64,000 nt of DNA from Byssovorax sp. (GCA_025362495.1 JANYGI010000126.1:94001-158000), one strand, 5' to 3'; positions 52,183-61,784 are shown, counted from the stretch's first letter. The notes: a model not told the origin generated them from the letters alone. A program made the numbers and translations.

Positions 52183-53099
52183 GGCTCGAAGTCGTCGCCG
52201 CCCTTGGGCTTCTTCTTCGGCGGCGGAGTCGCTGCGGCGGGCGGCGGCTTCGACGCCGGCGGCGTCGCGGCGGGCGGCTTCTTCGCGGGCGGCTGGCTCG
52301 CAGAATTGTTCGCGGCGGGCGGCGCCTGCGGCGGACGCGCCGCGACCGCGTCGTGCGGCGGGGGCTTCGGCGTCGTGCCCTTTGCCGGCTTGGTCGGGGT
52401 CGCATCGACGGGGCCGCCGCCGCCGCTCGTCTCCAGCGCGCGCGCCAGATCGATCGCGAACTTCGCGGCCACACCGCCCCAGCGCTCGCCGGCCTCGCCG
52501 GCCTCGGTCAGCACCGCGGCCGACGCGTCGAGCTCCATCGTGATTTCGTCGCGCCGCGCCTGGGGCTCCCCGCGGAACGTCGCCGGCGCTTGGGCCCGCA
52601 GATCGGCGCGGATTTTCTCGAGCTCCGTCGCGCGCGCGCTCACCGCGCCGAGCCGCTGGCTCAGCGTGATCGCGCTCTTCGCCGAGGCCTCGGCGGCCTT
52701 CGCCAGATCGTCGGCCTCGAGGTTGACGACGCCCTTGGCCTTCGCGGTCGAGACCTTCGTCTCGGGCACCAGATCGACATGGAACGCCACGCCCGCGTCG
52801 TGGAGCTTCTTCGCGCGCGTCTCCGCCTCGCCCACCGCGAGCGTCGCCGACGCCGACGCCTCGAGGCCGAGCATCGTCACGAGCGCCGCGCGCGCCGACG
52901 CCTCGTCGTCCTTCGCCTTCTGCCCCTCGGCGCGCAGCGTGAGCACGGCCGTGAAGAAGTCGTCGTAGGTGCCTTGCCCTGTCGTGTACGCCTGCCCTTG
53001 CGCCATGTGAGGCACCGGCTTGGCGCAGCCGACCGCGCTCGATCCAGCCGTGAAAACAAGCCCCATCGTCACGACGGCGCCCCCGAACCGCGCCTTCAT
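52179..53099 (-). CDS. Helical lipoprotein with Pro/Lys-rich tail, partner of the GYF protein
   Basis: 306 residues. The ATG at 53099 overlaps the upstream stop by 4 nt (ATGA) and opens a signal peptide with lipobox AVGC. The body (about 40-210) is predicted helical (AEGQKAKDDEASARAALVTM, EADDLAKAAEASAKSAITL), like a coiled-coil. The last ~80 residues are Pro, Ala and Lys-rich repeats (TPKPPPHDA, PPKKKPKGG) resembling a cell-wall- or polymer-binding tail. Unknown family. Confidence 0.75.
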   Translation of the reverse strand: MKARFGGAVVTMGLVFTAGSSAVGCAKPVPHMAQGQAYTTGQGTYDDFFTAVLTLRAEGQKAKDDEASARAALVTMLGLEASASATLAVGEAETRAKKLHDAGVAFHVDLVPETKVSTAKAKGVVNLEADDLAKAAEASAKSAITLSQRLGAVSARATELEKIRADLRAQAPATFRGEPQARRDEITMELDASAAVLTEAGEAGERWGGVAAKFAIDLARALETSGGGGPVDATPTKPAKGTTPKPPPHDAVAARPPQAPPAANNSASQPPAKKPPAATPPASKPPPAAATPPPKKKPKGGDDFEP

Positions 53100-55777
53100 T
53101 CGCATTGGAGCACCGACCCCCAGAGCTCGTAGCTTCGCTCGCCCTTCGACAGGAACACTGCCGCGGCGTAGCCGTTCACCACGCCGAGCACGCCTTGCCC
53201 GAAGTTGCCTGCGGGGGGCGACAGCGCGATCGGATCGCCGAGCGGCGTGAAGCTCGCCTCGAGCGTCTGGGCGCGGATCGCGCGGCTGCCGGACGCGCCC
53301 TCGGTCCACACCATCACCCAGCGACCGTCGGGCAGGCCGGCGATGTCGGGCGCGAATGCGTCGCCGCCGGGGCCGCCCTTCGGCAGCGGGATCACCGTCG
53401 TCGTCGCGGGGATCGATCCCGTCTTCGCGTGGGCCACGCGGATCTCGTAGTGATCGCTGCCCGCCGGCTTGTCGGCGAAGATCAGCGCGAGCTCGCGGTG
53501 GTTCCACCCGATGTTCGGCTTGCCCACCTGGCCGCCCGATCCCGCGACCTTCACGAGGTCGCCCACGGGCTTGCGATCGAGGCCGATCCAGCCGCTCCAG
53601 ATCGCGCCGTCGCGGCGGAACACCAGCCCGTAGCCGCTGCCCTCGGCGATCTGTACGCGCGCCGCGCTCGGGGCCTCGGCGCCCGCGAGCGGCCACAGCG
53701 GCGTGGCCTTCGCGCCTTCGCTGTCGGCCGTCACGATCGATCCGGCCTGCACGCCGATCACGAACGGCGGCTTCGCGTCGACGGGGATGATCGACGCGAT
53801 CCCGCCCTCTTTCGCCGCGGTCACCAGGTGAAATTCTCCGGTGGCCGAGGGCGACACGCGATCGAGATCGGCCTCCGACGTCTTCGCGAACGCGGCCTTC
53901 ACCTCGCCCGTCGACGGCGACACCACGATGCCCATCGCCCCGCTGGCGTCGCGCGCGTAGCCGATCGCCAGCGCCCCGCTCGTCGTCGCGGTCACCTCGA
54001 ACGGGATCGTCTTCGAGGCCTTCGGCGCCCACATCACCGGCTGCCGCGTCACCCAGCAGGCCTTCGGCGGCGCGGGGATCACCGCGCGCGCCAGCGTCGG
54101 GATCGACTGCAGCTGCGGGCGCGCGACCTGCACCGCGGGCCGCGCCGAGCAGCGGCCGGCGAAGAACGCCGTGACCACCGCGCAGATCAGGGCGCCGCCC
54201 GCGCCGTACAGCGATCCCACGGGCACTGCGACGGGCGCGCCGGGCATCGGCGGGGGATCCGAAACCCGCGCTCGCGACGGCGGAGCGGCCTGCGCCAACT
54301 CGCGCTGCGGTGTCGGCGGCGCAGCGCGCGATCCGAGGCTCGCCGGCGGAGCCTGGAGCGCGGCGGCCTGCTCCACGGCGGCGAGGCTCGGCGGCGGGCG
54401 CGACGTCGTCGGCCGCAGGCCCTCCATCGGCAGCGGCGGCGGATACGACGGGTGCGTCGCGCGATCGGCGGCAGCCTCCGTGGACAGCTCCTGGAGCCCG
54501 GGAGGGAACAGCGCCGTCGTGGTGACCGTCACCCCGTTCGGCAGCGGCGGCGGATAGGAAATCCGCGCCGGCGGCGGACGCGACGACGGCGAGCTGCGGA
54601 ACGTGCCCGACGCGATCCCGGGCGACAGCGGCGTCGCGTCGAGCGGCATCGTCAGCGGCAGCGGCAGCGGCAGCGGATCCATCGACACCGGCGGCAGCGC
54701 TGCGGTCGAGGTCTCGAGCTGTTCGGTCGTGGGATCGGTGACGGCCTCCACCCCGGGGTCGCTCGGATTCGTTGCGATCGCGACGACCGACGGCGGCGTC
54801 GGCGTGGGCGCCGGGGCCGACGGGAACACGAAAGGCTTCGATCCAGGCGCCGTCACGGGCAGCTTCGGCGCGGTCGGTCGCGTCGCGACGGGGGGCCGAT
54901 GGATCACGGGGCGCACGGGGAGCGCCGGCGGCCGTACCGGCGGGCCGTTCCGCGGCGCGTCGGCCTTCGCCGCGGCGGGCGCGAGCGCGGGGGCCTGCGG
55001 CCGACCCACGGGCAGCGCAGGCCGCGCCTCGTCGAGCTCCGGCGCGTCGATCGACACGGCCATCGGCTCGCCCACGTTCGAGCCTTTTTCCAGGTCGGCG
55101 CGCGTCGGACGGGTCAGCTGCGGCTGGGTCGCGTCCTCGTCGGACGAGTCGGCCACGGACGACCAGTCGCTGTCGATCTCCTGCGTCGTCATCTTCCGCT
55201 GCGGCGCGGGGCGAGGCCGACCCGACGTCTGCGGCAGGGCCGGCGCGCGCGGGATCTCCAGCGCGTCGATGCGGGCCGGCGTCGTCCCTTGCTGGGGGAT
55301 CTGCGTTATCGCCACCCGCTCCGAGCTCGGCGAGGGCACGGCGATCGGCGCGCCCTGCGGCAGCGGTCGCTCGGCCTCGCCGCCGCTCACGCCGATCAGC
55401 GTCCGCATCCCGGTGCGCGGCGACGGCGGCAGCGCACGCTTGGCCGCGGCAGCCGGCAACACCAGCGGCCCGCCGGTCGTCGACCTCGGTCGCGGGGGCG
55501 GTGAACCGTTCGTCGCGCCCTCGTCCGCCAGCGGCTGGGGCATGCCCACCAGCGAGGCTCGACCCTTCGCGGGCGGGGTCCTCGGCGCTTGCGCGACGGC
55601 GTCGGCGAGCTCGGCCATCGTCGCGGCCGGGGCCCACTCCTTCATCCCGTCGCGCCACACGAGCGTCGTCGCGGGCAGGAGCGAGCTGGCCAGAGCCGCG
55701 CGCAGCTCGTCCGTGCCGACCAGGCGCTGCACGCCGCGCTCGTCGGTCCATCTCCACTCGTCACGTGTCGTCGTCAA
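53096..55777 (-). CDS. GYF-domain protein with Pro-rich region, membrane helix and large C-terminal domain
   Basis: About 893 residues. A GYF_2-like domain opens the protein (DEWRWTDERGVQRLVGTDEL ... LVWRDGMKEWAPA). A Pro/Ala/Thr-rich disordered region of ~420 residues follows, then a membrane helix (GSLYGAGGALICAVVTAFF) and an extracytoplasmic domain of ~300 residues with repeated beta segments (AKEGGIASIIPVDAKPPF, GYGLVFRRDGAIWSG), possibly a propeller. The start is uncertain: a TTG at 55777 with GGAG upstream, or a GTG at 55864 only 20 bp from the divergent comF start. Overlaps the downstream lipoprotein gene. Confidence 0.78.
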   Translation of the reverse strand: MTTTRDEWRWTDERGVQRLVGTDELRAALASSLLPATTLVWRDGMKEWAPAATMAELADAVAQAPRTPPAKGRASLVGMPQPLADEGATNGSPPPRPRSTTGGPLVLPAAAAKRALPPSPRTGMRTLIGVSGGEAERPLPQGAPIAVPSPSSERVAITQIPQQGTTPARIDALEIPRAPALPQTSGRPRPAPQRKMTTQEIDSDWSSVADSSDEDATQPQLTRPTRADLEKGSNVGEPMAVSIDAPELDEARPALPVGRPQAPALAPAAAKADAPRNGPPVRPPALPVRPVIHRPPVATRPTAPKLPVTAPGSKPFVFPSAPAPTPTPPSVVAIATNPSDPGVEAVTDPTTEQLETSTAALPPVSMDPLPLPLPLTMPLDATPLSPGIASGTFRSSPSSRPPPARISYPPPLPNGVTVTTTALFPPGLQELSTEAAADRATHPSYPPPLPMEGLRPTTSRPPPSLAAVEQAAALQAPPASLGSRAAPPTPQRELAQAAPPSRARVSDPPPMPGAPVAVPVGSLYGAGGALICAVVTAFFAGRCSARPAVQVARPQLQSIPTLARAVIPAPPKACWVTRQPVMWAPKASKTIPFEVTATTSGALAIGYARDASGAMGIVVSPSTGEVKAAFAKTSEADLDRVSPSATGEFHLVTAAKEGGIASIIPVDAKPPFVIGVQAGSIVTADSEGAKATPLWPLAGAEAPSAARVQIAEGSGYGLVFRRDGAIWSGWIGLDRKPVGDLVKVAGSGGQVGKPNIGWNHRELALIFADKPAGSDHYEIRVAHAKTGSIPATTTVIPLPKGGPGGDAFAPDIAGLPDGRWVMVWTEGASGSRAIRAQTLEASFTPLGDPIALSPPAGNFGQGVLGVVNGYAAAVFLSKGERSYELWGSVLQCE

Positions 55778-55884
55778 AGCGCGCTGGTCTCCAGAACGAC
55801 GGGATCCTACCGCGACCCGGAGAAGATGATCGATTTTGTGGGACAGGAACGCAACTTCGCCCACCTCAGTGTCGATGGACGCTC

Positions 55885-56568
55885 ATGCGCTCCTTTGTCA
55901 CTCTGGTCTTCTCGCTCATCCGCCTGCTCCTCGCCGCCGTCAAAGGAGCGCTCGGGCCGCCGACGTGCGCCGCGTGCGACGCTCGGGTCCGCGACCACGT
56001 CGTGTTCTGCCCGACCTGCGCTGCGACGATCGAGCCGCCGCCGGACCCGGAGGATGCCTCCGCATCCGATCCGCGGCTCGAGGCCACCGTCGCCTTCGGC
56101 GCCTTCGGCGGCGCCCTCGCGATCGCGCTGCGCCGACTCAAGTACCAGGATCGCCCTGACCTCGCGGCGCCTCTCGGGCACCTCGCGCGTCGGGCCGCGC
56201 GCGTCGGCGGCCTCGTGGCGGATCTCGTCGTCCCGGTCCCGCTCCACCCGCGCCGGCTCGTCGAGCGCGGCTACAACCAGGCGGCGTTGATCGCGGCCGA
56301 GGTCGCCGTCGAGCTCGACGCGCCGCTCCTCGCGCGCGCCCTCGTTCGCCTCCGCAACACGCCGCAGCAGGCGCACCTCGATCGCGAGGCTCGCCGCGGC
56401 AACGTCGCCCGGGCCTTTCGCGCCCGCGATCCCCGCGCGATCGCCGGGCGCCGCGTCGTCCTCGTCGACGACGTCGCCACCACCGGCGCCACGCTCGCGG
56501 CCTGCGCCGACGCGCTGCTCGCCGCGGGCGCCGCCTCGGTCACGGCCATCGTCGTCGCTCGCGCGTGA
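55885..56568 (+). CDS. comF: ComF-family phosphoribosyltransferase-like protein
   Basis: 227 residues. Zinc-finger pair CAACDARVRDHVVFCPTC near residue 30, then a type I phosphoribosyltransferase fold with VVPVPLHPRRLVERGYNQAALIA and the PRPP loop VVLVDDVATTGAT. ComF proteins function in DNA uptake/competence in several bacteria, although the biochemical reaction is not settled. The N-terminal hydrophobic segment (SFVTLVFSLIRLLLAAVK) is unusual and may bind membrane. Confidence 0.88.
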   Translation: MRSFVTLVFSLIRLLLAAVKGALGPPTCAACDARVRDHVVFCPTCAATIEPPPDPEDASASDPRLEATVAFGAFGGALAIALRRLKYQDRPDLAAPLGHLARRAARVGGLVADLVVPVPLHPRRLVERGYNQAALIAAEVAVELDAPLLARALVRLRNTPQQAHLDREARRGNVARAFRARDPRAIAGRRVVLVDDVATTGATLAACADALLAAGAASVTAIVVARA

Positions 56569-56571
56569 CGG

Positions 56572-57156
<585 letters not shown>

Positions 57157-57459
57157 CGGGGCGCGACTATAGCCACGCCGCGCCCGGCGGGCCCAGCGGT
57201 CGGCGAACGATCGCGTCCAGGCGCTCCCGGCCGCGGCGGCGCGCCTGCTTCTCCCGCGCACGCTCACCGATCGAGCGAGGCTCCGACTCGCCCGGCGCTC
57301 CAGCGGTCTCGTGTCTTCGCGCGCCGATCTGTGCAGTCACCGCGCATGGCGGCGTGCTCGTGCGCGCGGCGTTCGCTCGGCTCCGCGGCGGCACGAGCGA
57401 GGTTTCAGGTTGCCCGCACCCCGCCCCCGGTCACCTTCAATTCAAGGAAAGGTGGCAAC
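57157..57459. other. Gene-free divergent intergenic region, 303 bp
   Basis: Between divergent starts of the PEGA-like gene and the next lipoprotein. Only overlapping high-GC open frames are present. The only clear site is the AAGGAAAGG Shine-Dalgarno (57444-57452). Promoters must be here but are not identified. Confidence 0.4.
57448..57452 (+). promoter_or_regulatory. Shine-Dalgarno AAAGG deciding the GTG start at 57460
   Basis: AAAGG with a 7-nt spacer to the GTG at 57460. It supports this start rather than the upstream ATG at 57331, whose extra 43 residues lack features. Confidence 0.65.
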
Positions 57460-58167
57460 GTGAAAGTGCGCATTCCAGGCTCGTCCAGCGTCGCTCTCGG
57501 CCTTCCGGCAGCGTCGCTCTTCGTCTCTCTGAGCGTGATGGGCTGCGCCACGGTGCGCTCCGAGTCCATCACCGTCGTCCCCGTCAAGGTCGCCGCGCCG
57601 GCGCCGGCCGAACACGGCGCCGCGGCCTCACCGCCGCAGGAAGAAGAAGAGGCCCAGCGCAGCGCGCAGCACGTGTGGTGCAAGTACCTCGAGGCCCTCT
57701 TCCTCCGCTCCACCGACGGCTCCACGACCTGGCCTCGCCTCGCGCAGTGCGAGGTCGTGCGGACACCCGCCGCCCCGGCGATGCTCCAGCGCACGGCCGA
57801 GTGCTCGATGATCGCGCTCCAGAAGTTCGAAGGCGATCCCTTCACCGCGGAGTACGCCGCCGAGGTCACCCGCTGCGGCCGCGAGTCGCTCGACGCCACC
57901 ACGATGTCGGCCAGCGATCTCGCCCCGTTCGTGAAGGTGATCTGCGCGCGCGCCGTCGCGTGCGGCACGGCGAGCGAGATCGAGTGCCAGCAGGCCATCG
58001 ACGAGACCCTCGGCCCGAACCTCCGCCGCGCCATCGGCGCCATCAACAAGCGCGGCCGCGCCGAGCTCCGGGCCTGCCTCGACTCCGCGGCGTGCGACGC
58101 CACGAGCGAGCAGATCACCGGCTGCCTGACCCCGATCATGGACCGCCTGCTCTGGCTCCCGGAGTAG
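57460..58167 (+). CDS. Cys-containing lipoprotein, unknown family
   Basis: 235 residues from the GTG at 57460. Signal peptide (SSVALGLPAASLFVSLSV) with lipobox VMGC, then an Ala/Glu-rich linker (PAPAEHGAAASPPQEEEEAQ) and a helical domain with about ten Cys (WCKYLEALF, LAQCEVV, AECSMIAL, TRCGRESL, ICARAVACGTASEIECQQ, ACLDSAACD, GCLTPIMD), suggesting disulfides. Surface lipoprotein of unknown role. Confidence 0.75.
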   Translation: MKVRIPGSSSVALGLPAASLFVSLSVMGCATVRSESITVVPVKVAAPAPAEHGAAASPPQEEEEAQRSAQHVWCKYLEALFLRSTDGSTTWPRLAQCEVVRTPAAPAMLQRTAECSMIALQKFEGDPFTAEYAAEVTRCGRESLDATTMSASDLAPFVKVICARAVACGTASEIECQQAIDETLGPNLRRAIGAINKRGRAELRACLDSAACDATSEQITGCLTPIMDRLLWLPE

Positions 58168-58205
58168 CCCTCACCCGCCCGGCGGGCGAGGGGCCAGAGC
58201 TCCGA

Positions 58206-59195
58206 TCACGGGACGCGCAGCCGCGCGATCAGCGGCACGTGATCGCTCAGCCCCGAGAACGCCCCGGCCTCGCCGAAGCGCTTCGTGTCCTCGAAGTCGA
58301 GCCATTCCAGGCCCGGCGACGAGTACACGTGATCGAGGTGCATCCGCAGGTTGAGGAAGCCCGCGGTCGGGTAGTCGCGCGACTCGGTCGCGGTCAGGTT
58401 CTGCACCTTCGAGAACGCGTCGACGAGGCCGCGCTCGTCGCGCAGGTAGCAGTCGACGGGCGATCCCGGGAGCGAGTTGAAATCCCCCACGACCACGTAG
58501 TTCTCGCAGCGCTTCTCGGCGGCCACGAAGTCCGCGAGCGTCTTCGCCTCGGCGAGCTGGTTCGGGCCGAAGCCCATGCGCGCCTGCTCGGTCCAGAACT
58601 CCTTGCTGAAGATGTTGGGCAAGCTCAGGTGGGTGTTGAACACGTCGAACGTGAAGCCGTCCTTGTGCTTGAACGAGATGTGCGCGCAGATCCGCGTCTG
58701 CTTCAGCTTCTTCGCGCGGAGCCGGTGGGTGATGTCGTGCGGCTGCCCGGCGTTGTGGTGGCCGATCTCCAGCGCGTCGCTGGCGATCACGGCGAGGCCC
58801 GTCGTGTAGATGTTGGTGCGCTGGGTGAGCCGGTACTTGTGCGCGGGGAAGTAGTACGCCGTGTAGCGCTCGGGCTTCTTCGCCCGCGCGAGCGCCGCGT
58901 GCAGCTCGGTCATCACGCGGTCGAGCTGCGTCTCGGCCGGGTGCCAGAGGCGGTTCGCTGTCGTCGATCGCAGCGACTGGGTCTCGACTTCCTGGAGGCA
59001 CACCAGATCGGGCAGGGGTGAGAGCGCGGCGAGCGACCGGGCGATGCGCCGGAACGCCGGCCCGGTCGAGGCGATCCCGCGCGTGGCGTGGCCGAAGTAC
59101 CGGACGTTGTACGTCATCACGCGCAGCGTGCGCGCGGCGCCGGCCGGACCGCGCGGGGGGCTCGAACAATCGATCGGTGCGTCAGCGAGGGTCAT
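58206..59195 (-). CDS. Endonuclease/exonuclease/phosphatase (EEP) family protein
   Basis: 329 residues. EEP signatures in order: RVMTYNVRYFG, CLQEVE, the Asp/Asn motif VVVGDFNSLPGSP and the terminal SDHVPLIARL, which together bind Mg and hydrolyse phosphodiesters (DNase I/sphingomyelinase/CCR4-type). A segment HISFKHKDGFTFDVFNTHLS is typical of the group. No signal peptide, so intracellular. The start at 59195 keeps the first strand; it lies only 14 bp from the divergent start at 59210. Substrate (DNA, RNA or lipid) unknown. Confidence 0.82.
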   Translation of the reverse strand: MTLADAPIDCSSPPRGPAGAARTLRVMTYNVRYFGHATRGIASTGPAFRRIARSLAALSPLPDLVCLQEVETQSLRSTTANRLWHPAETQLDRVMTELHAALARAKKPERYTAYYFPAHKYRLTQRTNIYTTGLAVIASDALEIGHHNAGQPHDITHRLRAKKLKQTRICAHISFKHKDGFTFDVFNTHLSLPNIFSKEFWTEQARMGFGPNQLAEAKTLADFVAAEKRCENYVVVGDFNSLPGSPVDCYLRDERGLVDAFSKVQNLTATESRDYPTAGFLNLRMHLDHVYSSPGLEWLDFEDTKRFGEAGAFSGLSDHVPLIARLRVP

Positions 59196-59209
59196 GTATT
59201 CTCCAGGCC

Positions 59210-59704
59210 ATGGGTAAGACCATCATCGTTTCCGAGGAGACCGTCCGCGACCTCTTGGAAGCGCATGCTTCCCTGTCCGCCTGGTACTACGAGCTGTGGT
59301 CAGGTCTGCGCGCGGCCAACGCTACCGCACGGACGCCGGATGATGCCGCCCGAGCAGCATTTGTCGAGCGCCTCGCCGCCGACTTCCCCGAGCTCGCCTC
59401 GGTCGCGAAGCAGATCCGCGTCCCGCGCATGTACGTCCCGGCCCCGCCCGCCTACGCCACGCCGTCGGCCTCGCCCAGCTCGATGCCCGGCGCCCTGCCG
59501 CTCCCGCCGCCCCCGCCGGGCGGCGACAATGGCCCTCTCTCCCTGGGCCGCCTCCCGCCCTTGCCACTGCCTCTCCCGTTCCCGCCCAACTTCGACGAGC
59601 CCGCCACGCTGATGGAGCCCGCCCAGGCCCGCGTCCGCGAGGTCTCCCCCGAGGTGGCCCCTCCGCCGATGATCGTCCCCGGAGCCGTGAAGTACGACCG
59701 CTGA
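59210..59704 (+). CDS. Hypothetical protein with helical N-terminus and Pro-rich tail
   Basis: 164 residues. The ATG at 59210 starts a helical domain (KTIIVSEETVRDLLEAHASL, AAFVERLAADFPELASVAKQ). A Pro/Leu-rich region follows (GALPLPPPPPGG, LPPLPLPLPFPP) that is probably disordered or polyproline II. No signal peptide or family recognised. It is divergent from the EEP gene with a 14-bp gap. Confidence 0.65.
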   Translation: MGKTIIVSEETVRDLLEAHASLSAWYYELWSGLRAANATARTPDDAARAAFVERLAADFPELASVAKQIRVPRMYVPAPPAYATPSASPSSMPGALPLPPPPPGGDNGPLSLGRLPPLPLPLPFPPNFDEPATLMEPAQARVREVSPEVAPPPMIVPGAVKYDR

Positions 59705-59842
59705 GCCGACTGGCACTCTCGGACAGCGCCGACAAACGCCAGACTCGAGCTCGGATTTCGAGGGCGCAAACACACCGTCAGCTCCCGCAAGCGACCCCTG
59801 ATCTCCATCCCGCCGAGGGTCGGAAGGAGAGCCGCAGGCGGC

Positions 59843-60436
59843 TCAGCTCCCCTTCGCGTCGGCAGCGCCGAAGACCTTCAGGTAAATCTCGTCGACCTCG
59901 AGCACGCAGTCGATTGACGCGAGCTCGATCTTGCCGCCCGCGCGGGCCTCCCGCAGCACCCACGAGTTGTCGGCCTGTCGATTGAAGTGCTCGATCAACA
60001 CATGATCTTGCGCCACGAGGAGATACTCGGTGAAGCTGGGGATACTGCGGTACTGCTCGAACTTCTTGCCTCGGTCGTAGGCTTCGGAAGACTCGGACAG
60101 CACCTCGACGAGCACGCGCGGGTTCAGCAGCGTGTCGCGGGTCTCGTCGTCGAGGTCGGCCTTTCCGCAGAACACGACGGCGTCCGGATAAGTGTAGAGC
60201 CCGGTCGCCGGGACCTTGACGCGCATGTCCGAGGGGCAGGCCGTGCAGGCTTTTTCTCGCAGCGCGCTGCGGAGCTCGCCGACGACGTTGGCGACGAGGA
60301 CATTGTGTTCCAGCGTCGCCCCCGCCATGGCGAAGATCTCGCCGTCGAAGAACTCGTGCTTGGTGGGCTGCAGGCGCTCCCACGCGAGGTACTCCTCGGC
60401 GGTCCAGCTCCTCTTCTCGGCGGGCTCGGCGCTCAT
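59843..60436 (-). CDS. Uma2-family PD-(D/E)XK nuclease-like protein (DUF820)
   Basis: 197 residues. Uma2 pattern: N-terminal WTAEEYLAWERLQPTKHEFFDGEIFAMAG, then ALREKACTACPSDMRVKVPAT, the core YPDAVVFC (Asp), LVEVLSES (Glu) and the YDRGKKFEQYRSIPS tail with Lys. The fold is a restriction-endonuclease-like nuclease; most members have no proven substrate, though they occur in many copies in cyanobacteria and myxobacteria. Confidence 0.85.
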   Translation of the reverse strand: MSAEPAEKRSWTAEEYLAWERLQPTKHEFFDGEIFAMAGATLEHNVLVANVVGELRSALREKACTACPSDMRVKVPATGLYTYPDAVVFCGKADLDDETRDTLLNPRVLVEVLSESSEAYDRGKKFEQYRSIPSFTEYLLVAQDHVLIEHFNRQADNSWVLREARAGGKIELASIDCVLEVDEIYLKVFGAADAKGS

Positions 60437-60498
60437 GGGGCCACTCTACACGCGACGCGCGCTCACCGCGAGCGATCTACCCGCGGTGATTCGATCGC

Positions 60499-61212
60499 CT
60501 ATTGCGGTGCCGCTTCGGGCTGGTTGGCTTTCTTGCTCTTCTTTCCCTTCTTCCCCCGCTCCACCGTCGGGAAGAACGTATCCACCCACTCCGTGCCAAG
60601 CTTTCGCTCCGCCGCGATCTGCTTCAGGGCGCCCTCGATCCCGAGGAGCACGGCATTGGCATCCTCGCGCCACGACGCGATCTTCGCGCTCACCCGGCCC
60701 GCGGCCGCAAACGCCTCTTCCCGGCCGCGAATCGCGCTCTCGCCCCGATCGATGGCCTCGGCGAGAGGCTTGGTGTGCGCCTTCTTCAGCGCTGCCGGGG
60801 TCTCGTCCTCGGCGAGCTTGTGGGCGAGGGCGCGGAGCACGGGGAGCTCGCTCTCCAGGGATAACCGCACGACGACGGAGAGGGTGGCCGGGAACAGGCG
60901 TATGAACAGCGCCGCGCTCCTGTCCTGCTTCACGTGACCGAGCGTGTCGTTGTGGAGATCGGTTGCGACGGAGTCGGCTTGCACGTCACGGCGGCGCACC
61001 AGCGCGTGCGATTTGCCGACGGCGCGGCGCCTGGCGCGACGATCGGTGTCGAGCGCCTCCCACCGTGCCAGCAGCTTCTCCGCCGCGTGGGCGAGCGCGC
61101 CAACGGCCTTGTCACCATCTTCCCCGGCGAGCGCCAGGGCATCTGCCGTGTAGGCGACGGCGCCGTGGCCGTCGTCCCATGCGGTCCGGTCCGAGAGATC
61201 TCGTCTTCCCAT
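60499..61212 (-). CDS. Orphan helical protein with Lys-rich C-terminus
   Basis: 237 residues. The ATG at 61212 is fixed by GAGGAG (61221-61226) eight nt upstream; the long N-terminal extension to 61500 runs through the hairpin-repeat block and is not coding. The body is predicted helical (GDKAVGALAHAAEKLLARWEAL, LHNDTLGHVKQDRSAALFI) and the tail (GKKGKKSKKANQPEA) is basic. No family recognised. Confidence 0.65.
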   Translation of the reverse strand: MGRRDLSDRTAWDDGHGAVAYTADALALAGEDGDKAVGALAHAAEKLLARWEALDTDRRARRRAVGKSHALVRRRDVQADSVATDLHNDTLGHVKQDRSAALFIRLFPATLSVVVRLSLESELPVLRALAHKLAEDETPAALKKAHTKPLAEAIDRGESAIRGREEAFAAAGRVSAKIASWREDANAVLLGIEGALKQIAAERKLGTEWVDTFFPTVERGKKGKKSKKANQPEAAPQ

Positions 61213-61220
61213 CTGCGTCA

Positions 61221-61226
61221 CTCCTC
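61221..61226 (-). promoter_or_regulatory. Shine-Dalgarno GAGGAG for the gene starting at 61212
   Basis: GAGGAG on the minus strand with an 8-nt spacer to the ATG at 61212. Confidence 0.75.
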
Positions 61227-61347
61227 TGATCCCGTGATCGATGGTTGCAGGATGGGAGTATCCGACCCGGTTGTTTCGCGCAAGGGCGCCTGCACAACGG
61301 TCGCGAAAGGGCTCCCGACGGGGCGCGGCGGCAGGCGCGGCAGGTAG

Positions 61348-61459
61348 GTCAGGCACCGCCGACGCGCGCGGTGCCTGACACCAGGGCTGCGCTGCGCATC
61401 CCGACGGCGCGCGGTGCCTGACACAACGCTCGTGCGAGGCACCACGCGCGGGCGTGGTG
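61348..61459. repeat. Cluster of related hairpin repeats (GTCAGGCACCGC type)
   Basis: A perfect 12-bp inverted repeat GTCAGGCACCGC (61348-61359) with GCGGTGCCTGAC (61368-61379). A further GCGCGGTGCCTGAC copy is at 61409-61422, and a separate perfect 8-bp stem CACCACGC/GCGTGGTG at 61440-61447 and 61452-61459. They lie between two minus-strand genes, downstream of the stop at 61497. Repeat copies suggest a REP-like or terminator-type family. Confidence 0.75.
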
Positions 61460-61496
61460 GCCTTCGCGACGAGCGCGCGAGCCCACCACGCGCAGC

Positions 61497-61784
61497 TCAC
61501 TCCTGCGGCGCCACCGCCCGATCCGCGGCCGCGAGGAGATGCTCCAGCGCTCGCCGCCCCACCTCGATCGCCTCCCGCGCCGCGGCGCGCCCGAGCCGCC
61601 GCTCGCCGGGCGCCCTCGTCGCGTCGTCACCGGCAGCGACGACGTCCTCGATCTGCGCGCGCAGGTGGGTGAGCCACGCGCGCACCGCGTCCGGATCGCG
61701 AAAACTGAGCAAGCTCAGTTTCGTGGTGGGGGCACGCGGATCTCCCCCTTTGCCCCCTGCAGGGGCCTGGTGTACCTCGGCCAT
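61497..61784 (-). CDS. Small hypothetical protein, 95 residues
   Basis: Start at the ATG at 61784, with GAGG about 9 nt upstream. A helical region (DAVRAWLTHLRAQIEDVVAAG, AREAIEVGRRALEHLLAAAD) makes it look like a small helical regulator or structural protein. The start points toward the divergent XRE regulator across a structured region. No family recognised. Confidence 0.55.
   Translation of the reverse strand: MAEVHQAPAGGKGGDPRAPTTKLSLLSFRDPDAVRAWLTHLRAQIEDVVAAGDDATRAPGERRLGRAAAREAIEVGRRALEHLLAAADRAVAPQE

Noticed and set aside
53105..55504. 799-residue plus-strand frame opposite the GYF protein, and a 1192-residue minus-strand frame (52179-55757)
   Set aside because: No domains. The only credible part of the latter is the lipoprotein from 53099, which is listed.
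54772..55884. N-terminal extension of comF
   Set aside because: The upstream frame is antisense to the GYF gene; comF homology starts after the ATG at 55885.
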